From Myxococcota bacterium (GTDB lineage: Bacteria > Myxococcota > XYA12-FULL-58-9 > JALHOP01), in the NCBI GenBank assembly GCA_022842935.1, contig JALHOP010000005.1:213307-277306 (forward strand): DNA of 64,000 bases, in the 5' to 3' direction. This document shows, in pieces, positions 36,442 through 45,725 of this stretch. A program made the position numbers and the translations under genes. The notes below the pieces were generated by a model. The model saw nothing but the letters and a program-made list of their open reading frames with translations, did no database searches and was not told the DNA's origin. The stretch's first letter is position 1. Every line of letters begins with the position of its first letter.

Positions 36442-37609
36442 TCACGGGCTTCAGGTCGCGCTTGAAGACACGGCGGAGCGGCGAGAGCAGATGCGCCTCC
36501 ACCGCGTTCTTGATGCTGGGTAGACCGAATCGGTTGAACCACGACGAACCTGCGTCGATATAGCTCGCGTGGCCTTTGTGCGAGCGATCGAGACCGAAGA
36601 GCCAGCGTACCCAGTCTCTCTTGTTGACGACGACATCGAGCCGCTCGCCAAGCGTCTTCGCGAGTGCGGCCGACCTTTCGGGGCCTAACCCTGCCTGGGG
36701 GTTGAACACCGTGACCTGCGCAATCCGCTTTTGCGGTATCAGCCCGGCCGCTATTTCTTGCTCGACCCATTGGACGATGGCGGCCCCACCGAGGCTGTTC
36801 GAGGTGAGCACCAGGCGCGCCTCGGGGTGCTTCGCCATGACCTCGCTTAGATACGCATTGAGCGGTTCGCGAATTTGTCCGATATAGCGGTTGACGCCAC
36901 GGAGCACGCGCTCGCCCCGGCCATCGTCGACGGTTCGCCGATCGAGTGCACCAATGAGCGTGGTGACGTCGGCCGCGCAGCGCCAGGCGACGATGATGGC
37001 GCGCTTGTCGGGGGACACCGTCACGATGGCCAACGACTCGCCGCGTTCGAACCAACGCGTGTCAGTGAAACCTTTCGTCGCGAGCTCTCTGCGCGCATCG
37101 TCGAACGGTACCGCGAGCACGGCGCCGCACATCTCGATGCAGAAGTAGCGCATCGCGGAGCTGGGCGCGGTGATGTTCTCGGGGAGGGTTACCTCGAGAC
37201 TGCCTGGCTTGAGCTCGTGTTTCGGAAAGACGTCGAGACGGCCAAAGAGCGTGTCGAGGATCCCGCTCTTGCAGGAACGTTCGTTCCGCGCGAGCCAGTG
37301 CGGCGTCTTGGCTGGCGGGAGGATCGTCGCGTTGCCGATGACAACACCGCTTCCCAAGCTAACCGCCGCACCTTCGTGTGCCAGATGGGAAAGGCTGAGA
37401 GCCTCACGCACCCCCCGCAGATGGTAAGCGTTCTGCGCGGGCAGCACGTGCGTCACTGTCGTGCACCCGCGCGTGTCGATAGAGAGGGTCGCGCCGAGGA
37501 GCGTGTCGGACGGGACCGGCAGCGTGACGACGCGAGTACCTGAGCGCGATGCAGACACCAGCGCTTCGGAGGCGCGGCGGGAGGCTGTGAGAGCGGGGCG
37601 TTCGAGCAT
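36386..37609 (-). CDS. Lipase-like alpha/beta-hydrolase, class-3-like elbow
   Basis: A 407-aa protein without a clear signal peptide. The likely nucleophile elbow is LTSNSLGGAAIVQW (Ser in S-N-S-L-G-G), followed by VTVFNPQAGLG and a VVVNKRDWVRW segment, as in class-3 lipases. The N-terminal 180 residues are of unknown fold. The 3' end overlaps the VWA lipoprotein gene by 56 bases in convergent orientation. Confidence 0.55.
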   Translation of the reverse strand: MLERPALTASRRASEALVSASRSGTRVVTLPVPSDTLLGATLSIDTRGCTTVTHVLPAQNAYHLRGVREALSLSHLAHEGAAVSLGSGVVIGNATILPPAKTPHWLARNERSCKSGILDTLFGRLDVFPKHELKPGSLEVTLPENITAPSSAMRYFCIEMCGAVLAVPFDDARRELATKGFTDTRWFERGESLAIVTVSPDKRAIIVAWRCAADVTTLIGALDRRTVDDGRGERVLRGVNRYIGQIREPLNAYLSEVMAKHPEARLVLTSNSLGGAAIVQWVEQEIAAGLIPQKRIAQVTVFNPQAGLGPERSAALAKTLGERLDVVVNKRDWVRWLFGLDRSHKGHASYIDAGSSWFNRFGLPSIKNAVEAHLLSPLRRVFKRDLKPVISASPPARSLPARPEENR

Positions 37610-37765
37610 GCTTGGCTCGCGCGCCTGGATTTAGGCGGGCCAGCTGAGGCGATATCGGCTCGTTTCTTTCGTCGTTGCGTGTGGCGAGCCGCATGCCCTC
37701 GGGCGCTAGCAACTCGGCGTGCGGAGTCGACGATCCGCGGTTACCGTCGCTACGTGCTCTCTTGC

Positions 37766-38383
37766 ATGCGTCGAGCTTTGTGGGTCGTCGGCGCCCTGTG
37801 CCTACACGCCGGCACGGCTTGGGCGCACGACGCTCTCCCCAGCTGGAAGGCCAAGTGCAAAGTCGGGGATCACACGTTCACGCTGACCTTCGATTCGCAG
37901 ACCGGCGATGCCTACGCCGACGACATGCAGGTCCGCTTGAAGGCTGCAGGGGAGACCCGCGTCGCGCCTCTTCCCGAGAAGCTCTACAGGCCCACGAAAG
38001 CCACCAGTGATTCGAGCAGCGTTTGCGACACCACGGCCGCCTTGATGCTCGATAGCGACGCCGCCATGGTGTTCGTCACGGTCGACGACCGTCCGGGAAT
38101 CCCCTTCGTCATCGCGGTGGTGGTCGACGCCAAGGATCGACGTGTGCTGATTCCGCAGGCCCTGGGATACACGACCAGCGCTCTCGAGGTGCGCTCGACG
38201 TTCGTACGCCTGTACGCCACGCAGGCGCGTAACCCGAAGGTGAAGAACAGCGATGGGCCCGACATCTACATGTTCGCCTGGCGGCGGTTCGCCGTGCTTG
38301 GCCGCGACATCCGGGCGCGCTGGGAGACCCCTCTGCCGAGGGGCGCCAAACCCGTCCCACCACCTGTCCTTGTCAGTCGCTAG
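37766..38383 (+). CDS. Periplasmic hypothetical protein
   Basis: A 205-aa protein with a Sec signal peptide ending HAGTAWA. The mature protein has one short Cys pair region (KAKCKVGD, SSSVCDTT), perhaps a disulfide, and an otherwise beta-rich sequence. Family not recognised. The start MRRALWVV is chosen because it opens the signal peptide. Confidence 0.55.
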   Translation: MRRALWVVGALCLHAGTAWAHDALPSWKAKCKVGDHTFTLTFDSQTGDAYADDMQVRLKAAGETRVAPLPEKLYRPTKATSDSSSVCDTTAALMLDSDAAMVFVTVDDRPGIPFVIAVVVDAKDRRVLIPQALGYTTSALEVRSTFVRLYATQARNPKVKNSDGPDIYMFAWRRFAVLGRDIRARWETPLPRGAKPVPPPVLVSR

Positions 38384-38454
38384 GGTCGCGCGGCTCTCTC
38401 GACCTCGCGGCCAGCCTTTGCTACGGTCCGCGCGCGTCATTCGAGAGGGTTTAA

Positions 38455-40248
38455 GTGACTCGATTTATCTACGATCTGAAGCGCACCCATCGCGCCGGCT
38501 CATTGCGCGACACCGACATCGGCAAAGAAGTCATCCTCATGGGCTGGGTGCAAAATCGGCGTGACCACGGCGGGGCGATCTTCATCGATCTGCGCGACCG
38601 TGAAGGCGTCACCCAGATCGTCTTCGACCAGTCGATCGATGCGAAGGCGCACGAGGTCGCGAGCCAATTGCGCTCCGAGTGGTGCTTCGCGGTACGCGGG
38701 AAGGTTCGTAGCCGTGGCGGCAACGTCAACCCGAAGCTCGCCACCGGCGCCATCGAGGTCGCCGCGAACCTCATCGAGATCTTCACGCGCGCCAAGACGC
38801 CGCCGTTCCCGCTCGACGACCATGCGGACCAAACCGCTGAAGAGACGCGGCTCCAGTACCGCTATCTCGACCTGCGCCGTACTCCGCTACAGCGGAACCT
38901 GCAGATGCGCAGCAAGTTCAATCAGATCGTCCGACGCGCGCTCGACGAGGAGGGGTTTCTCGAGCTAGAGACGCCGTTCCTCATCAAGTCGACACCCGAA
39001 GGCGCGCGTGACTATGTCGTGCCGTCGCGCGTGAACCCTGGCCAGTTCTTCGCACTGCCGCAGTCGCCGCAGCTCTTCAAACAGCTCTTCATGGTCGCTG
39101 GCTACGACCGCTACTTCCAGATCGCTCGCTGCTTCCGCGACGAAGACCTACGCGCCGAGCGCCAGCCCGAGTTCACGCAGGTGGACATCGAGATGAGCTT
39201 CTGCGAACCCAGCGACGTTCAAAACGTCGTCGAGAAGCTCCTCGCGCGGGCGTGGAAAGAGCTGCTCGGGGTCGAGCTCAAGCTGCCATTCGAGCGTATC
39301 AGCTACCAGGACGCGATGGACCGCTTCGGCGTCGACGCGCCGGATATGCGCTACGGGCTCGAGCTCCGTGACGTGAGCGACCTCGTCCGCGAAAGCGGCT
39401 TCAAAGTGTTCGCGGACGTTACCCGCGCCGGCGGCATCGTCAAGGCCATCAACATCACCGGCTTGGGTGACCTCTCGCGCAGCGAGCTCGATGCCCTGAC
39501 CGACGTCGTCAAAATCTACGGCGCCAAGGGGCTCGCGTGGGCCAAAGTGAAGGAGGACGGTGAGTGGCAGTCGCCCATCGCCAAGTTCTTCAGCGATGCG
39601 GAGCGCAAAGCCATCGCCGAGCGCCTCGCGCTCAAGCCTGGCGACATCGCGGCGTTCGTGGCGGACAAGAAGACCGTCGTGAACGCGGCGCTGGGAAATC
39701 TTCGCAAACACCTCGCCAAGACCAAGAATCTCATCGACAAGGCTACCCACCGCTTCTGCTGGGTCACCGACTTTCCGCTCTTCGAGTACAACGAGGAGGA
39801 CAAGCGCTGGTACGCCGCGCACCACCCGTTCACCTCGCCGCGACCTGAAGACCGCGAGAAGCTACTCACCGATCAAGGCAACGTGAAGGCGCTCGCCTAC
39901 GACATCGTGTTGAACGGAGTCGAGATCGGCGGCGGCTCGATTCGAATCTTCGACCATGGCTTGCAGTCGGACCTCTTCCGCGCCCTTGGCATCGAAGAAG
40001 AGGAGCAGCGCCAGAAGTTTGGGTTCTTGCTCGATGCTTTCCAGTACGGCCCACCCCCGCATGGCGGCCTCGCATTGGGCGTCGATCGCATCATGATGCT
40101 CATCTGTGGCACCGACTCGATCCGCGACGTCATCGCTTTCCCCAAGACGCAAAAGCAGACGGACCTCATGCTCAATGCGCCGAGTGAGCTTGCCGAAGCG
40201 CAGCTCAAAGAGCTCATGATCAAGACGGTGGTTCCCGCAAAGAAGTGA
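38455..40248 (+). CDS. aspS: Aspartyl-tRNA synthetase
   Basis: A 597-aa bacterial-type AspRS. The OB-fold anticodon domain is at the N-terminus (VILMGWVQNRRDHGGAIFIDLRD), class II motif 2 is RCFRDEDLRAERQPEFTQ, the bacterial GAD insertion lies in the middle (about residues 290-420), and motif 3 is GLALGVDRIMML. It joins Asp to tRNA-Asp. GTG start; the stop is followed by the glp operon after 4 bases. Confidence 0.96.
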   Translation: MTRFIYDLKRTHRAGSLRDTDIGKEVILMGWVQNRRDHGGAIFIDLRDREGVTQIVFDQSIDAKAHEVASQLRSEWCFAVRGKVRSRGGNVNPKLATGAIEVAANLIEIFTRAKTPPFPLDDHADQTAEETRLQYRYLDLRRTPLQRNLQMRSKFNQIVRRALDEEGFLELETPFLIKSTPEGARDYVVPSRVNPGQFFALPQSPQLFKQLFMVAGYDRYFQIARCFRDEDLRAERQPEFTQVDIEMSFCEPSDVQNVVEKLLARAWKELLGVELKLPFERISYQDAMDRFGVDAPDMRYGLELRDVSDLVRESGFKVFADVTRAGGIVKAINITGLGDLSRSELDALTDVVKIYGAKGLAWAKVKEDGEWQSPIAKFFSDAERKAIAERLALKPGDIAAFVADKKTVVNAALGNLRKHLAKTKNLIDKATHRFCWVTDFPLFEYNEEDKRWYAAHHPFTSPRPEDREKLLTDQGNVKALAYDIVLNGVEIGGGSIRIFDHGLQSDLFRALGIEEEEQRQKFGFLLDAFQYGPPPHGGLALGVDRIMMLICGTDSIRDVIAFPKTQKQTDLMLNAPSELAEAQLKELMIKTVVPAKK

Positions 40249-40252
40249 AGAA

Positions 40253-41902
40253 GTGAAAACTGACGTCCTGGTAATCGGGGGCGGCTCGAACGGCACTGGC
40301 CTAGCCCGTGATCTCGCCAAGCGCGGGGTCAAGGTGATGCTGTGCGAGATGGGCGACTTCGCACGCGGCGCGACTGGTGCGTCGAGCGCCATGATTCATG
40401 GCGGCCCGCGCTATCTCTTGAACGATGTCGAGACCACGAAACACTCGTGCGTCGACTCGGGCTATATCCAGAAGATCGCGCAACACCTCGTGTTTCGCAT
40501 CCCGTTCCTGGTGCCCGTCCCGAAGAGCTTTCCTTACGGCCGCGCGTCGCTCTTGCTGCACGACGTCTACTTCGATGTCTATGACCGCTATAGCCCCTAC
40601 AAGAACGGCATCCCGCACGCGAAACTCTCGGTCGAGGAGATGTTGCGCATCGAGCCGGGCCTGGTCGGCGATTTCTGGGGCGGCGTCACCCTCGATGAGT
40701 GGGGCATCGACCCCGGTCGCTTGTGTGTCCTCAACGCCATCGATGCCGTGGCGCACGGCGCGACGGTCGCCACCTACACCGAGGTCGTTGGTATCACCCG
40801 GGGCTCGAATGGCGAGGTCACTGGCGCGCGTGTCCGCCGGCGCGGCGAGGCGACGGTGCAAGAGATCGAAGCCAAGGTCGTCGTGAATTGCGGCGGGCCT
40901 TGGGCAGAGAAGCTCGCGGGTCTTACGCCCGACTCCGCCAAGGTAAAGCTCCGGCCGGGGAAGGGCGTGCATCTCGTTTACGAGAAGCGACTCACGAACT
41001 TCGCGGTCATCTGTAACGCTGTCGACGGCCGCGAGGTCTTCGTCATGCCGTACCTGAACGAGAGCTGGATTGGCACGACCGACGACGATTTTTATGGCGA
41101 CCTGAACGACCTGTCAGCGACCCACGACGAGGTCGCGTACTTGCGAGAAGCCGTCGAGCACGTCTTGCCCGACATCAAGCACCAGCGGCTCATCTCGACA
41201 CGCGTTGGCGTGCGCAACACCATGCACGGCTGGGGCGTTCACGAAGACGTGCTGTCGCGAGGCTATCGCATCATCGACCATACAGCCGCCGGTACACCGG
41301 GCTTCTACTCGCTCGTGGGTGGTAAGCTCGCGAGCTATCGCATCCAGGCAGAGGAGGCCGCCGACGCGGTTTGCGTGCGTCTCGGTGTCGCCGCGCGCTG
41401 CACGACGCACGAGGACTATTTGCCGGGTGGCGATGCAATTCCCGATGAGGTCGAGCTCACGCGCGCGTACCCCATCGACAGACTCACCGCGCGGCGCTTG
41501 GTCCACCGCCATGGTGCCCTCGCTTCGCGCGTTCTCGACATCGGTCGCGAGACGGCGACCGGCTACGCGGTTGTCGATCCGGCCGAGCCGGTGCTTGAGT
41601 GCGAGCTCCGCTATTGCATCCGTCATGAGATGGTGAAACGCCTCTCCGACTTGACGATGCGCTGTCGCCTGGGAGTCGGTGCCGACCAGGGAATGCGGGG
41701 AGGCCTGCGTGCCGCGCAGGTGTTCGCCGAGGAACGCGGTCTCGACACCACCAGCATGCGCGAAGAGCTGATGGGGCTCTTGCGGTCGCGCTGGCGGGCT
41801 GCGCGGCCCGTGATGACCGGGCAACAGCTCGCCCAAGCCGAGCTGGTGATGACGCAATACACGGGGCTCTGGCAACTCCCAACCCTGAACCCGGTGGCCT
41901 GA
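40253..41902 (+). CDS. glpA: Anaerobic-type glycerol-3-phosphate dehydrogenase subunit A
   Basis: A 549-aa flavoprotein. The FAD-binding GGGSNGTGLARDLAKRG is at the N-terminus, followed by GASSAMIHGGPRYLL and the FAD-closing GFYSLVGGKLASYR. In E. coli GlpA the C-terminus is a BFD-like [2Fe-2S] domain; here the aligned region keeps its overall shape (MRCRLGVGADQGMRGGLRAAQ) but the cluster cysteines are mostly replaced. It oxidises glycerol-3-phosphate to DHAP. GTG start. Its stop overlaps the start of glpB by one base. Confidence 0.88.
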   Translation: MKTDVLVIGGGSNGTGLARDLAKRGVKVMLCEMGDFARGATGASSAMIHGGPRYLLNDVETTKHSCVDSGYIQKIAQHLVFRIPFLVPVPKSFPYGRASLLLHDVYFDVYDRYSPYKNGIPHAKLSVEEMLRIEPGLVGDFWGGVTLDEWGIDPGRLCVLNAIDAVAHGATVATYTEVVGITRGSNGEVTGARVRRRGEATVQEIEAKVVVNCGGPWAEKLAGLTPDSAKVKLRPGKGVHLVYEKRLTNFAVICNAVDGREVFVMPYLNESWIGTTDDDFYGDLNDLSATHDEVAYLREAVEHVLPDIKHQRLISTRVGVRNTMHGWGVHEDVLSRGYRIIDHTAAGTPGFYSLVGGKLASYRIQAEEAADAVCVRLGVAARCTTHEDYLPGGDAIPDEVELTRAYPIDRLTARRLVHRHGALASRVLDIGRETATGYAVVDPAEPVLECELRYCIRHEMVKRLSDLTMRCRLGVGADQGMRGGLRAAQVFAEERGLDTTSMREELMGLLRSRWRAARPVMTGQQLAQAELVMTQYTGLWQLPTLNPVA

Positions 41903-43164
41903 TGTTCGATGTGCTCGTCATCGGAGGTGGCCTCGCCGGGGTTACCGCGGCGCTCGAAGCGCGGGCGTGCGGCGCGCGTGTTGCCCTTGCCCAGCGCTCA
42001 TGGGGCGCTACCGCGATGTCCACCGGCGCGCTCGACATAGCGTTCGCGCCTGGCTCACCGTCCGAGCCAACCGTCGCCCGTAGCATCGAGGGCCACATCT
42101 ATGCCATCGCGGCGAGCCGCGCCCGCCACCCCTACGCGGTGGTCGGAAGCGGGAGCGCCTTGCTCGCTATCGCGGATGGTATGAAGCTCCTCTCGAGCGC
42201 GCTCGAGCCGTCGGGTCTCACACCTCGACCGTGGGAAGCTATCCAGCCCAATCAACCGTACGTTTCATCCTTGGGCGCCCTGGTGCCAGCCGCCAGTGCG
42301 CTCGCCTCGCACGGACCAGTTACTGGTGGCTCCGTGGCCTGTGTGCAGCTCGCGGGTGATACGCACTTCGACGCCAAACACGTCGCGAAGGCGGCCGTTC
42401 ACGACGGAAGAACCTCGTGGGGGCGTGCCCTCGACATCGAGCCAGTGATGCTGCGTTTCGATGGGAGCCTACCGCCGATCGGACTTGCGCAGCGCCTCGA
42501 CGATCTTGGCGCCGCGCATGAGTTGGCGAGTGAGCTGAAGGCCGTCGTTGCTGGCGTCTCGGCTGTCATCATGCCGCCGGTACTTGGACTGGCGCGCCAC
42601 CGCGAAACACTGGCAACCGTCCAAGACGCGGTAGGGGTGCCAGTCATCGAGGCGCTCGCCCATCTACCGTCGGTGCCCGGCGTGCGCTTGCAGCGCGCTC
42701 TTGGTCAGGCGCTGCGGGCCGCTGGGGTGGTTCTGGTGGGCGAAGTCGTAGGGGCTGAGACCTCGGGGGAGCGCGTCGTCGCCGTGCAAGGGAAGGGCGG
42801 CGAGCGCTTGCCCGCGAAAGCGTTCGTTTTGGCCTCGGGACGTTTCATCTCGGGGGGCGTCGTTTTCGATTTCGGCTGCCGCGAAGCGCTATTCGGTCTC
42901 CCCACCGTGACCGAGCTTGGCGCTCTCGAAAAGGACGCGCCGCAGAACATCGTGCGCGCTGACCCGCGCGAGTCGCATCCGCTGATGACCGCGGGTGTCC
43001 AGGTGAACGCCTCGATGCAACCGATCGTCGAGGGACGGATCGCTTTCGCCAATCTCTTCGCTGCCGGCATGGTCGTTGGGGGCTTTGCGTCGCGTTTCGC
43101 GCTGTGCGCTGATGGCGTCGCGCTCGCGACTGGCGTCATCGCCGCCCGAGGTGCACTCGCATGA
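41902..43164 (+). CDS. glpB: Anaerobic-type glycerol-3-phosphate dehydrogenase subunit B
   Basis: A 420-aa flavoprotein: FDVLVIGGGLAGVTAALEARACG is a Rossmann FAD/FMN site, STGALDIAF matches the GlpB SSG-LD signature, and GFASRFALCADGVALATG closes the fold. GlpB carries electrons from GlpA toward GlpC. It overlaps both its neighbours by a few bases, fixing the operon glpA-glpB-small Fe-S gene. Confidence 0.88.
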   Translation: MFDVLVIGGGLAGVTAALEARACGARVALAQRSWGATAMSTGALDIAFAPGSPSEPTVARSIEGHIYAIAASRARHPYAVVGSGSALLAIADGMKLLSSALEPSGLTPRPWEAIQPNQPYVSSLGALVPAASALASHGPVTGGSVACVQLAGDTHFDAKHVAKAAVHDGRTSWGRALDIEPVMLRFDGSLPPIGLAQRLDDLGAAHELASELKAVVAGVSAVIMPPVLGLARHRETLATVQDAVGVPVIEALAHLPSVPGVRLQRALGQALRAAGVVLVGEVVGAETSGERVVAVQGKGGERLPAKAFVLASGRFISGGVVFDFGCREALFGLPTVTELGALEKDAPQNIVRADPRESHPLMTAGVQVNASMQPIVEGRIAFANLFAAGMVVGGFASRFALCADGVALATGVIAARGALA

Positions 43165-43571
43165 TGATGCGCTGGTTCAAGGCTCGGATGGTGCTAGGCA
43201 CGGCGCTTTTGCGTCGTGTGCTCCTGGCCCCGGTGCTCCCGGACCACGGCCCAAAGCCGTGGCTCGGTAAGCTCGCCAATGAAGATCTCGCCGCGGTGCC
43301 CAAAGAGCTCTGGAGCTACGTGGGCGGCACGTCGCGTTGCATTGGCTGTGGCCTTTGTGACTCCGTGGCGCTGCCCCACGAGGCGCCTTCGCAGTGGATT
43401 ACGCGGGAAGCTCGCGAGCCGTCGACCGCCAATCTTGGTCTCGAGCGCGCCGAGCGACTCGAGGAGCTTGCCCGCGAAATCGCCGCCATTTGCCCGGCGC
43501 GCGTTCCCGTGGAAGACGTGGCGCGACTCATTCGCGCTAACGCCGAGACGCTGGCGCAGCTCAAACGCTAG
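43161..43571 (+). CDS. Small Fe-S protein in GlpC position
   Basis: A 136-aa protein with CIGCGLCDS in the middle and ICPARVP further on, a single [4Fe-4S]-type pattern. The usual GlpC is about 400 aa with two clusters and two CCG domains that contact the membrane quinones. Here only a one-cluster module remains, with a hydrophobic/basic N-terminus (KARMVLGTALLRRVLL) that might associate with the membrane. It starts four bases before the glpB stop (ATGA). Confidence 0.7.
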   Translation: MMMRWFKARMVLGTALLRRVLLAPVLPDHGPKPWLGKLANEDLAAVPKELWSYVGGTSRCIGCGLCDSVALPHEAPSQWITREAREPSTANLGLERAERLEELAREIAAICPARVPVEDVARLIRANAETLAQLKR

Positions 43572-43583
43572 AGGAATCGAACG

Positions 43584-44507
43584 ATGCGCGGCCTGATCGT
43601 GGCAAACCCAGCGGCGGCTGCCGGTAGCGTGGGCAAGCGTTGGAACGACCATGTGCGCGACGTGCACGCGTGTTTCGGCGTCCACGAGGTCGCGTTTACC
43701 GGTGGGCCGGGAGATGCGACGTCTATCGTGCGTAGAGCGATCGCTGACGGTGCCGAGCGTATCGTCGCGGTCGGTGGTGACGGCACCGTCAATGAGTGCC
43801 TCAACGGGTTCACTTTCGCGGACAACACGCCAGCATCGGCGCAGCTCGCCGTGTTTCCACTCGGCACGGGTGGTGACTTCGCGCGTAGCATCGGCATGCG
43901 TGATGCCGCGGCGGAGCGGCTCGCCGCGTCGATCGAGGAGCGTATCATCGACGTGGGCCGCGTGACGTCGAGCGCTGGCGACCGATATTTCCTGAACGTC
44001 GCGAGCTTCGGCGCCAGTGGTCTCGTGGTCGAGAAGGTGAACACCACGAGCAAGCGCTTCGGAGCCAAGACCTCGTTCATGCTCGGCACCTTGAAGGGCC
44101 TGACGCAATACAAGAACCAGCGCGTGCGTCTGCGCATCGACGACAGCTTCGAAGAGGAGATCCTTACGAACACCGTCGCGGTCGCCAATGGCCGATATTT
44201 TGGCGGCGGCATGAAGGTGGCGCCGGACGCGAGCCTCGCCGACGGTCAGCTCGACGTCGTGGTCATCGGCGACATCGGCGTGGGGTTCTTTGTCCGCCAC
44301 AGCGGCAAGATCTATGCGGGCACACACGGTACCTTGCCCGAGGTACGCATGATGCGCGGAGCAGCGGTCACGGTGACGCCGCTATCGAGCGACAGCAACA
44401 TCCCGGTCGATTGCGACGGCGAGCAGATGGGTAGGGCGCCGGTCCGCTTCGACGTGCTGCCCCGTCGCTTGAAGCTCGTCGCCCCTTGGACGCGCGCCGA
44501 GGCCTAG
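43584..44507 (+). CDS. Diacylglycerol/sphingosine-kinase-family lipid kinase (YegS/DgkB type)
   Basis: A 307-aa protein with the DAGK catalytic signature VGGDGTVNECLNGF, preceded by IVANPAAAAGSVGKRW and followed by FPLGTGGDFARS. The C-terminal beta domain holds NGRYFGGGMKVAPDASLADGQLDVVV. It phosphorylates a lipid hydroxyl using ATP, perhaps diacylglycerol. It begins 12 bases after the small Fe-S gene, so it may belong to the glycerol operon. Confidence 0.9.
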   Translation: MRGLIVANPAAAAGSVGKRWNDHVRDVHACFGVHEVAFTGGPGDATSIVRRAIADGAERIVAVGGDGTVNECLNGFTFADNTPASAQLAVFPLGTGGDFARSIGMRDAAAERLAASIEERIIDVGRVTSSAGDRYFLNVASFGASGLVVEKVNTTSKRFGAKTSFMLGTLKGLTQYKNQRVRLRIDDSFEEEILTNTVAVANGRYFGGGMKVAPDASLADGQLDVVVIGDIGVGFFVRHSGKIYAGTHGTLPEVRMMRGAAVTVTPLSSDSNIPVDCDGEQMGRAPVRFDVLPRRLKLVAPWTRAEA

Positions 44508-44578
44508 CGCCTAGTCGACAGGCACTCGGATGAGGAGCGAATGCGCTGCGCAATGGGCGCGGCGCTGGAGTAGCAGCC

Positions 44579-44764
44579 TCAGTCGAGGCCGGGATTCTGC
44601 GGCTTCGCGCTGCTCCAGCGCAGCCAGGCGGTACCTGGCTTGGCGTCGGCGGTACCGTCTGGAGCGTCGTCCTTGAGCGAGCCGAGCAACGTTGGCGTCA
44701 GCTGGGCAGCGAGCTCGCGGTCGTCATCAAGCTGCAACGTGATGGGTCGGATTCGGATTGTCAT
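44579..44764 (-). CDS. Small hypothetical protein
   Basis: A 61-aa protein (MTIRIRPITLQLDDDRELAA...). Acidic and proline-containing, with no Cys and no membrane segment. ATG start with an AGGGAG run upstream at a long distance. It could be a regulator or a small secreted-peptide precursor; nothing else in the surroundings supports a function. Confidence 0.45.
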   Translation of the reverse strand: MTIRIRPITLQLDDDRELAAQLTPTLLGSLKDDAPDGTADAKPGTAWLRWSSAKPQNPGLD

Positions 44765-44953
44765 GGCTCTCAAACACTCCCTAGGGGAGGCAGAAGATAA
44801 CGATTCTCGATACTTGTCGTCAACCCTTATGTCAGGAAAAACCGGGTGTGCTATGTGGGCGTCCTCCTTCGGTTTTTTCCCAGCCCGGAGGGGCCAGGTG
44901 ACGAGGAGACGAGGAGACGTGTGCACGGGGTCCGTGCGACCGCGCGGGCCGCG

Positions 44954-45415
44954 CTAACGTAGTCGATGTTGAGTACATCCGTCCTCGAATTCGAGGACGT
45001 CATCGCGCTGGTAGCCGCGGAGCATCTTCCGAACGGCTACGCAATCCACGGGGGGCGGCACATCGACAGAAACGAAACGCGGGATGTTTGCGACTTCGGT
45101 GGAGCAGCCTCGCGCCCTGAGCGCATCGCGTATGGTGGACACATTGGCCACGTCCGCAACAAAGACTCTCAGGGTCGAGTGACCGCCGCGGCGGACCACT
45201 CGCACGTAGCGCAGCTCGTCGTTGCGCATGCGAGCTTCGACGACATCTCCGTTGCTGACGACCCTAACGTAGAAGGGAATGTTGTCGACCCTGAACCGGT
45301 CTCCCCCGAGCGTGGCCGCCCACAGACCCTCGTAGCCCACGGGCGGATATCCGTCCTTCCGCCGGAGTCGGAAAACGATGCGCTGTCGCGTTGGCTCTGA
45401 GGTGCGACGTCTCAC
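44954..45415 (-). CDS. DUF4265-like protein
   Basis: A 153-aa protein with a GTG start. The pattern GYPPVGYEGLWAATLGGDRFRVDNIPFYVRVVSNGDVVEA and the later GGHSTLRVFV are those of DUF4265, a small family common in myxobacteria and actinomycetes and of unknown function. Two beta-rich halves; no signal peptide. Confidence 0.75.
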   Translation of the reverse strand: MRRRTSEPTRQRIVFRLRRKDGYPPVGYEGLWAATLGGDRFRVDNIPFYVRVVSNGDVVEARMRNDELRYVRVVRRGGHSTLRVFVADVANVSTIRDALRARGCSTEVANIPRFVSVDVPPPVDCVAVRKMLRGYQRDDVLEFEDGCTQHRLR

Positions 45416-45725
45416 GCGCTAGGTCTGGCACAAGTGAGACAGTCCTTCAAACGAGCTACCCGGTGGCGTTAGACGAGCGCGGGTCGGTCGGGCGCACAAT
45501 CAACTTAGGGCGCTGGCACGAGGCTCGCGCGAGCGCGCTTGCTTCACAGTGCTCGATTAGCGCGCACGTTGTGACCGCGCCTCTTTCGCTCCGGGCAGCT
45601 CGTGCGCCCGGGTCGGTCGTTTCCGGCAACCCGAGGCGTCCGAGACTCGATACTGCGCGCAGCCCATCATGCGTCCCGTCTGGGGCGCTCTCGTCTCTGA
45701 AACCCCTCACCATCCGGATTTCGTC
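45416..45725. other. Intergenic region between divergent genes
   Basis: About 310 bases between the DUF4265 gene (minus strand) and the metallopeptidase (plus strand). It should hold two promoters, but no clear boxes, repeats or further ORF with support are seen. An ATG at 45669 is in frame with the peptidase and could extend it by 19 residues. Confidence 0.5.

Noticed and set aside
44780-44820. Fur-box-like sequence GATAACGATTCTCGATAC upstream of the small minus-strand gene.
   Set aside because: Only the first hexamer fits the Fur consensus well; the dyad is poor and no iron gene follows.
45500-45540. Sigma-54-like promoter element TGGCACGAGGC before the metallopeptidase.
   Set aside because: The -12 element lacks the TTGC core, so it is not a convincing sigma-54 site.
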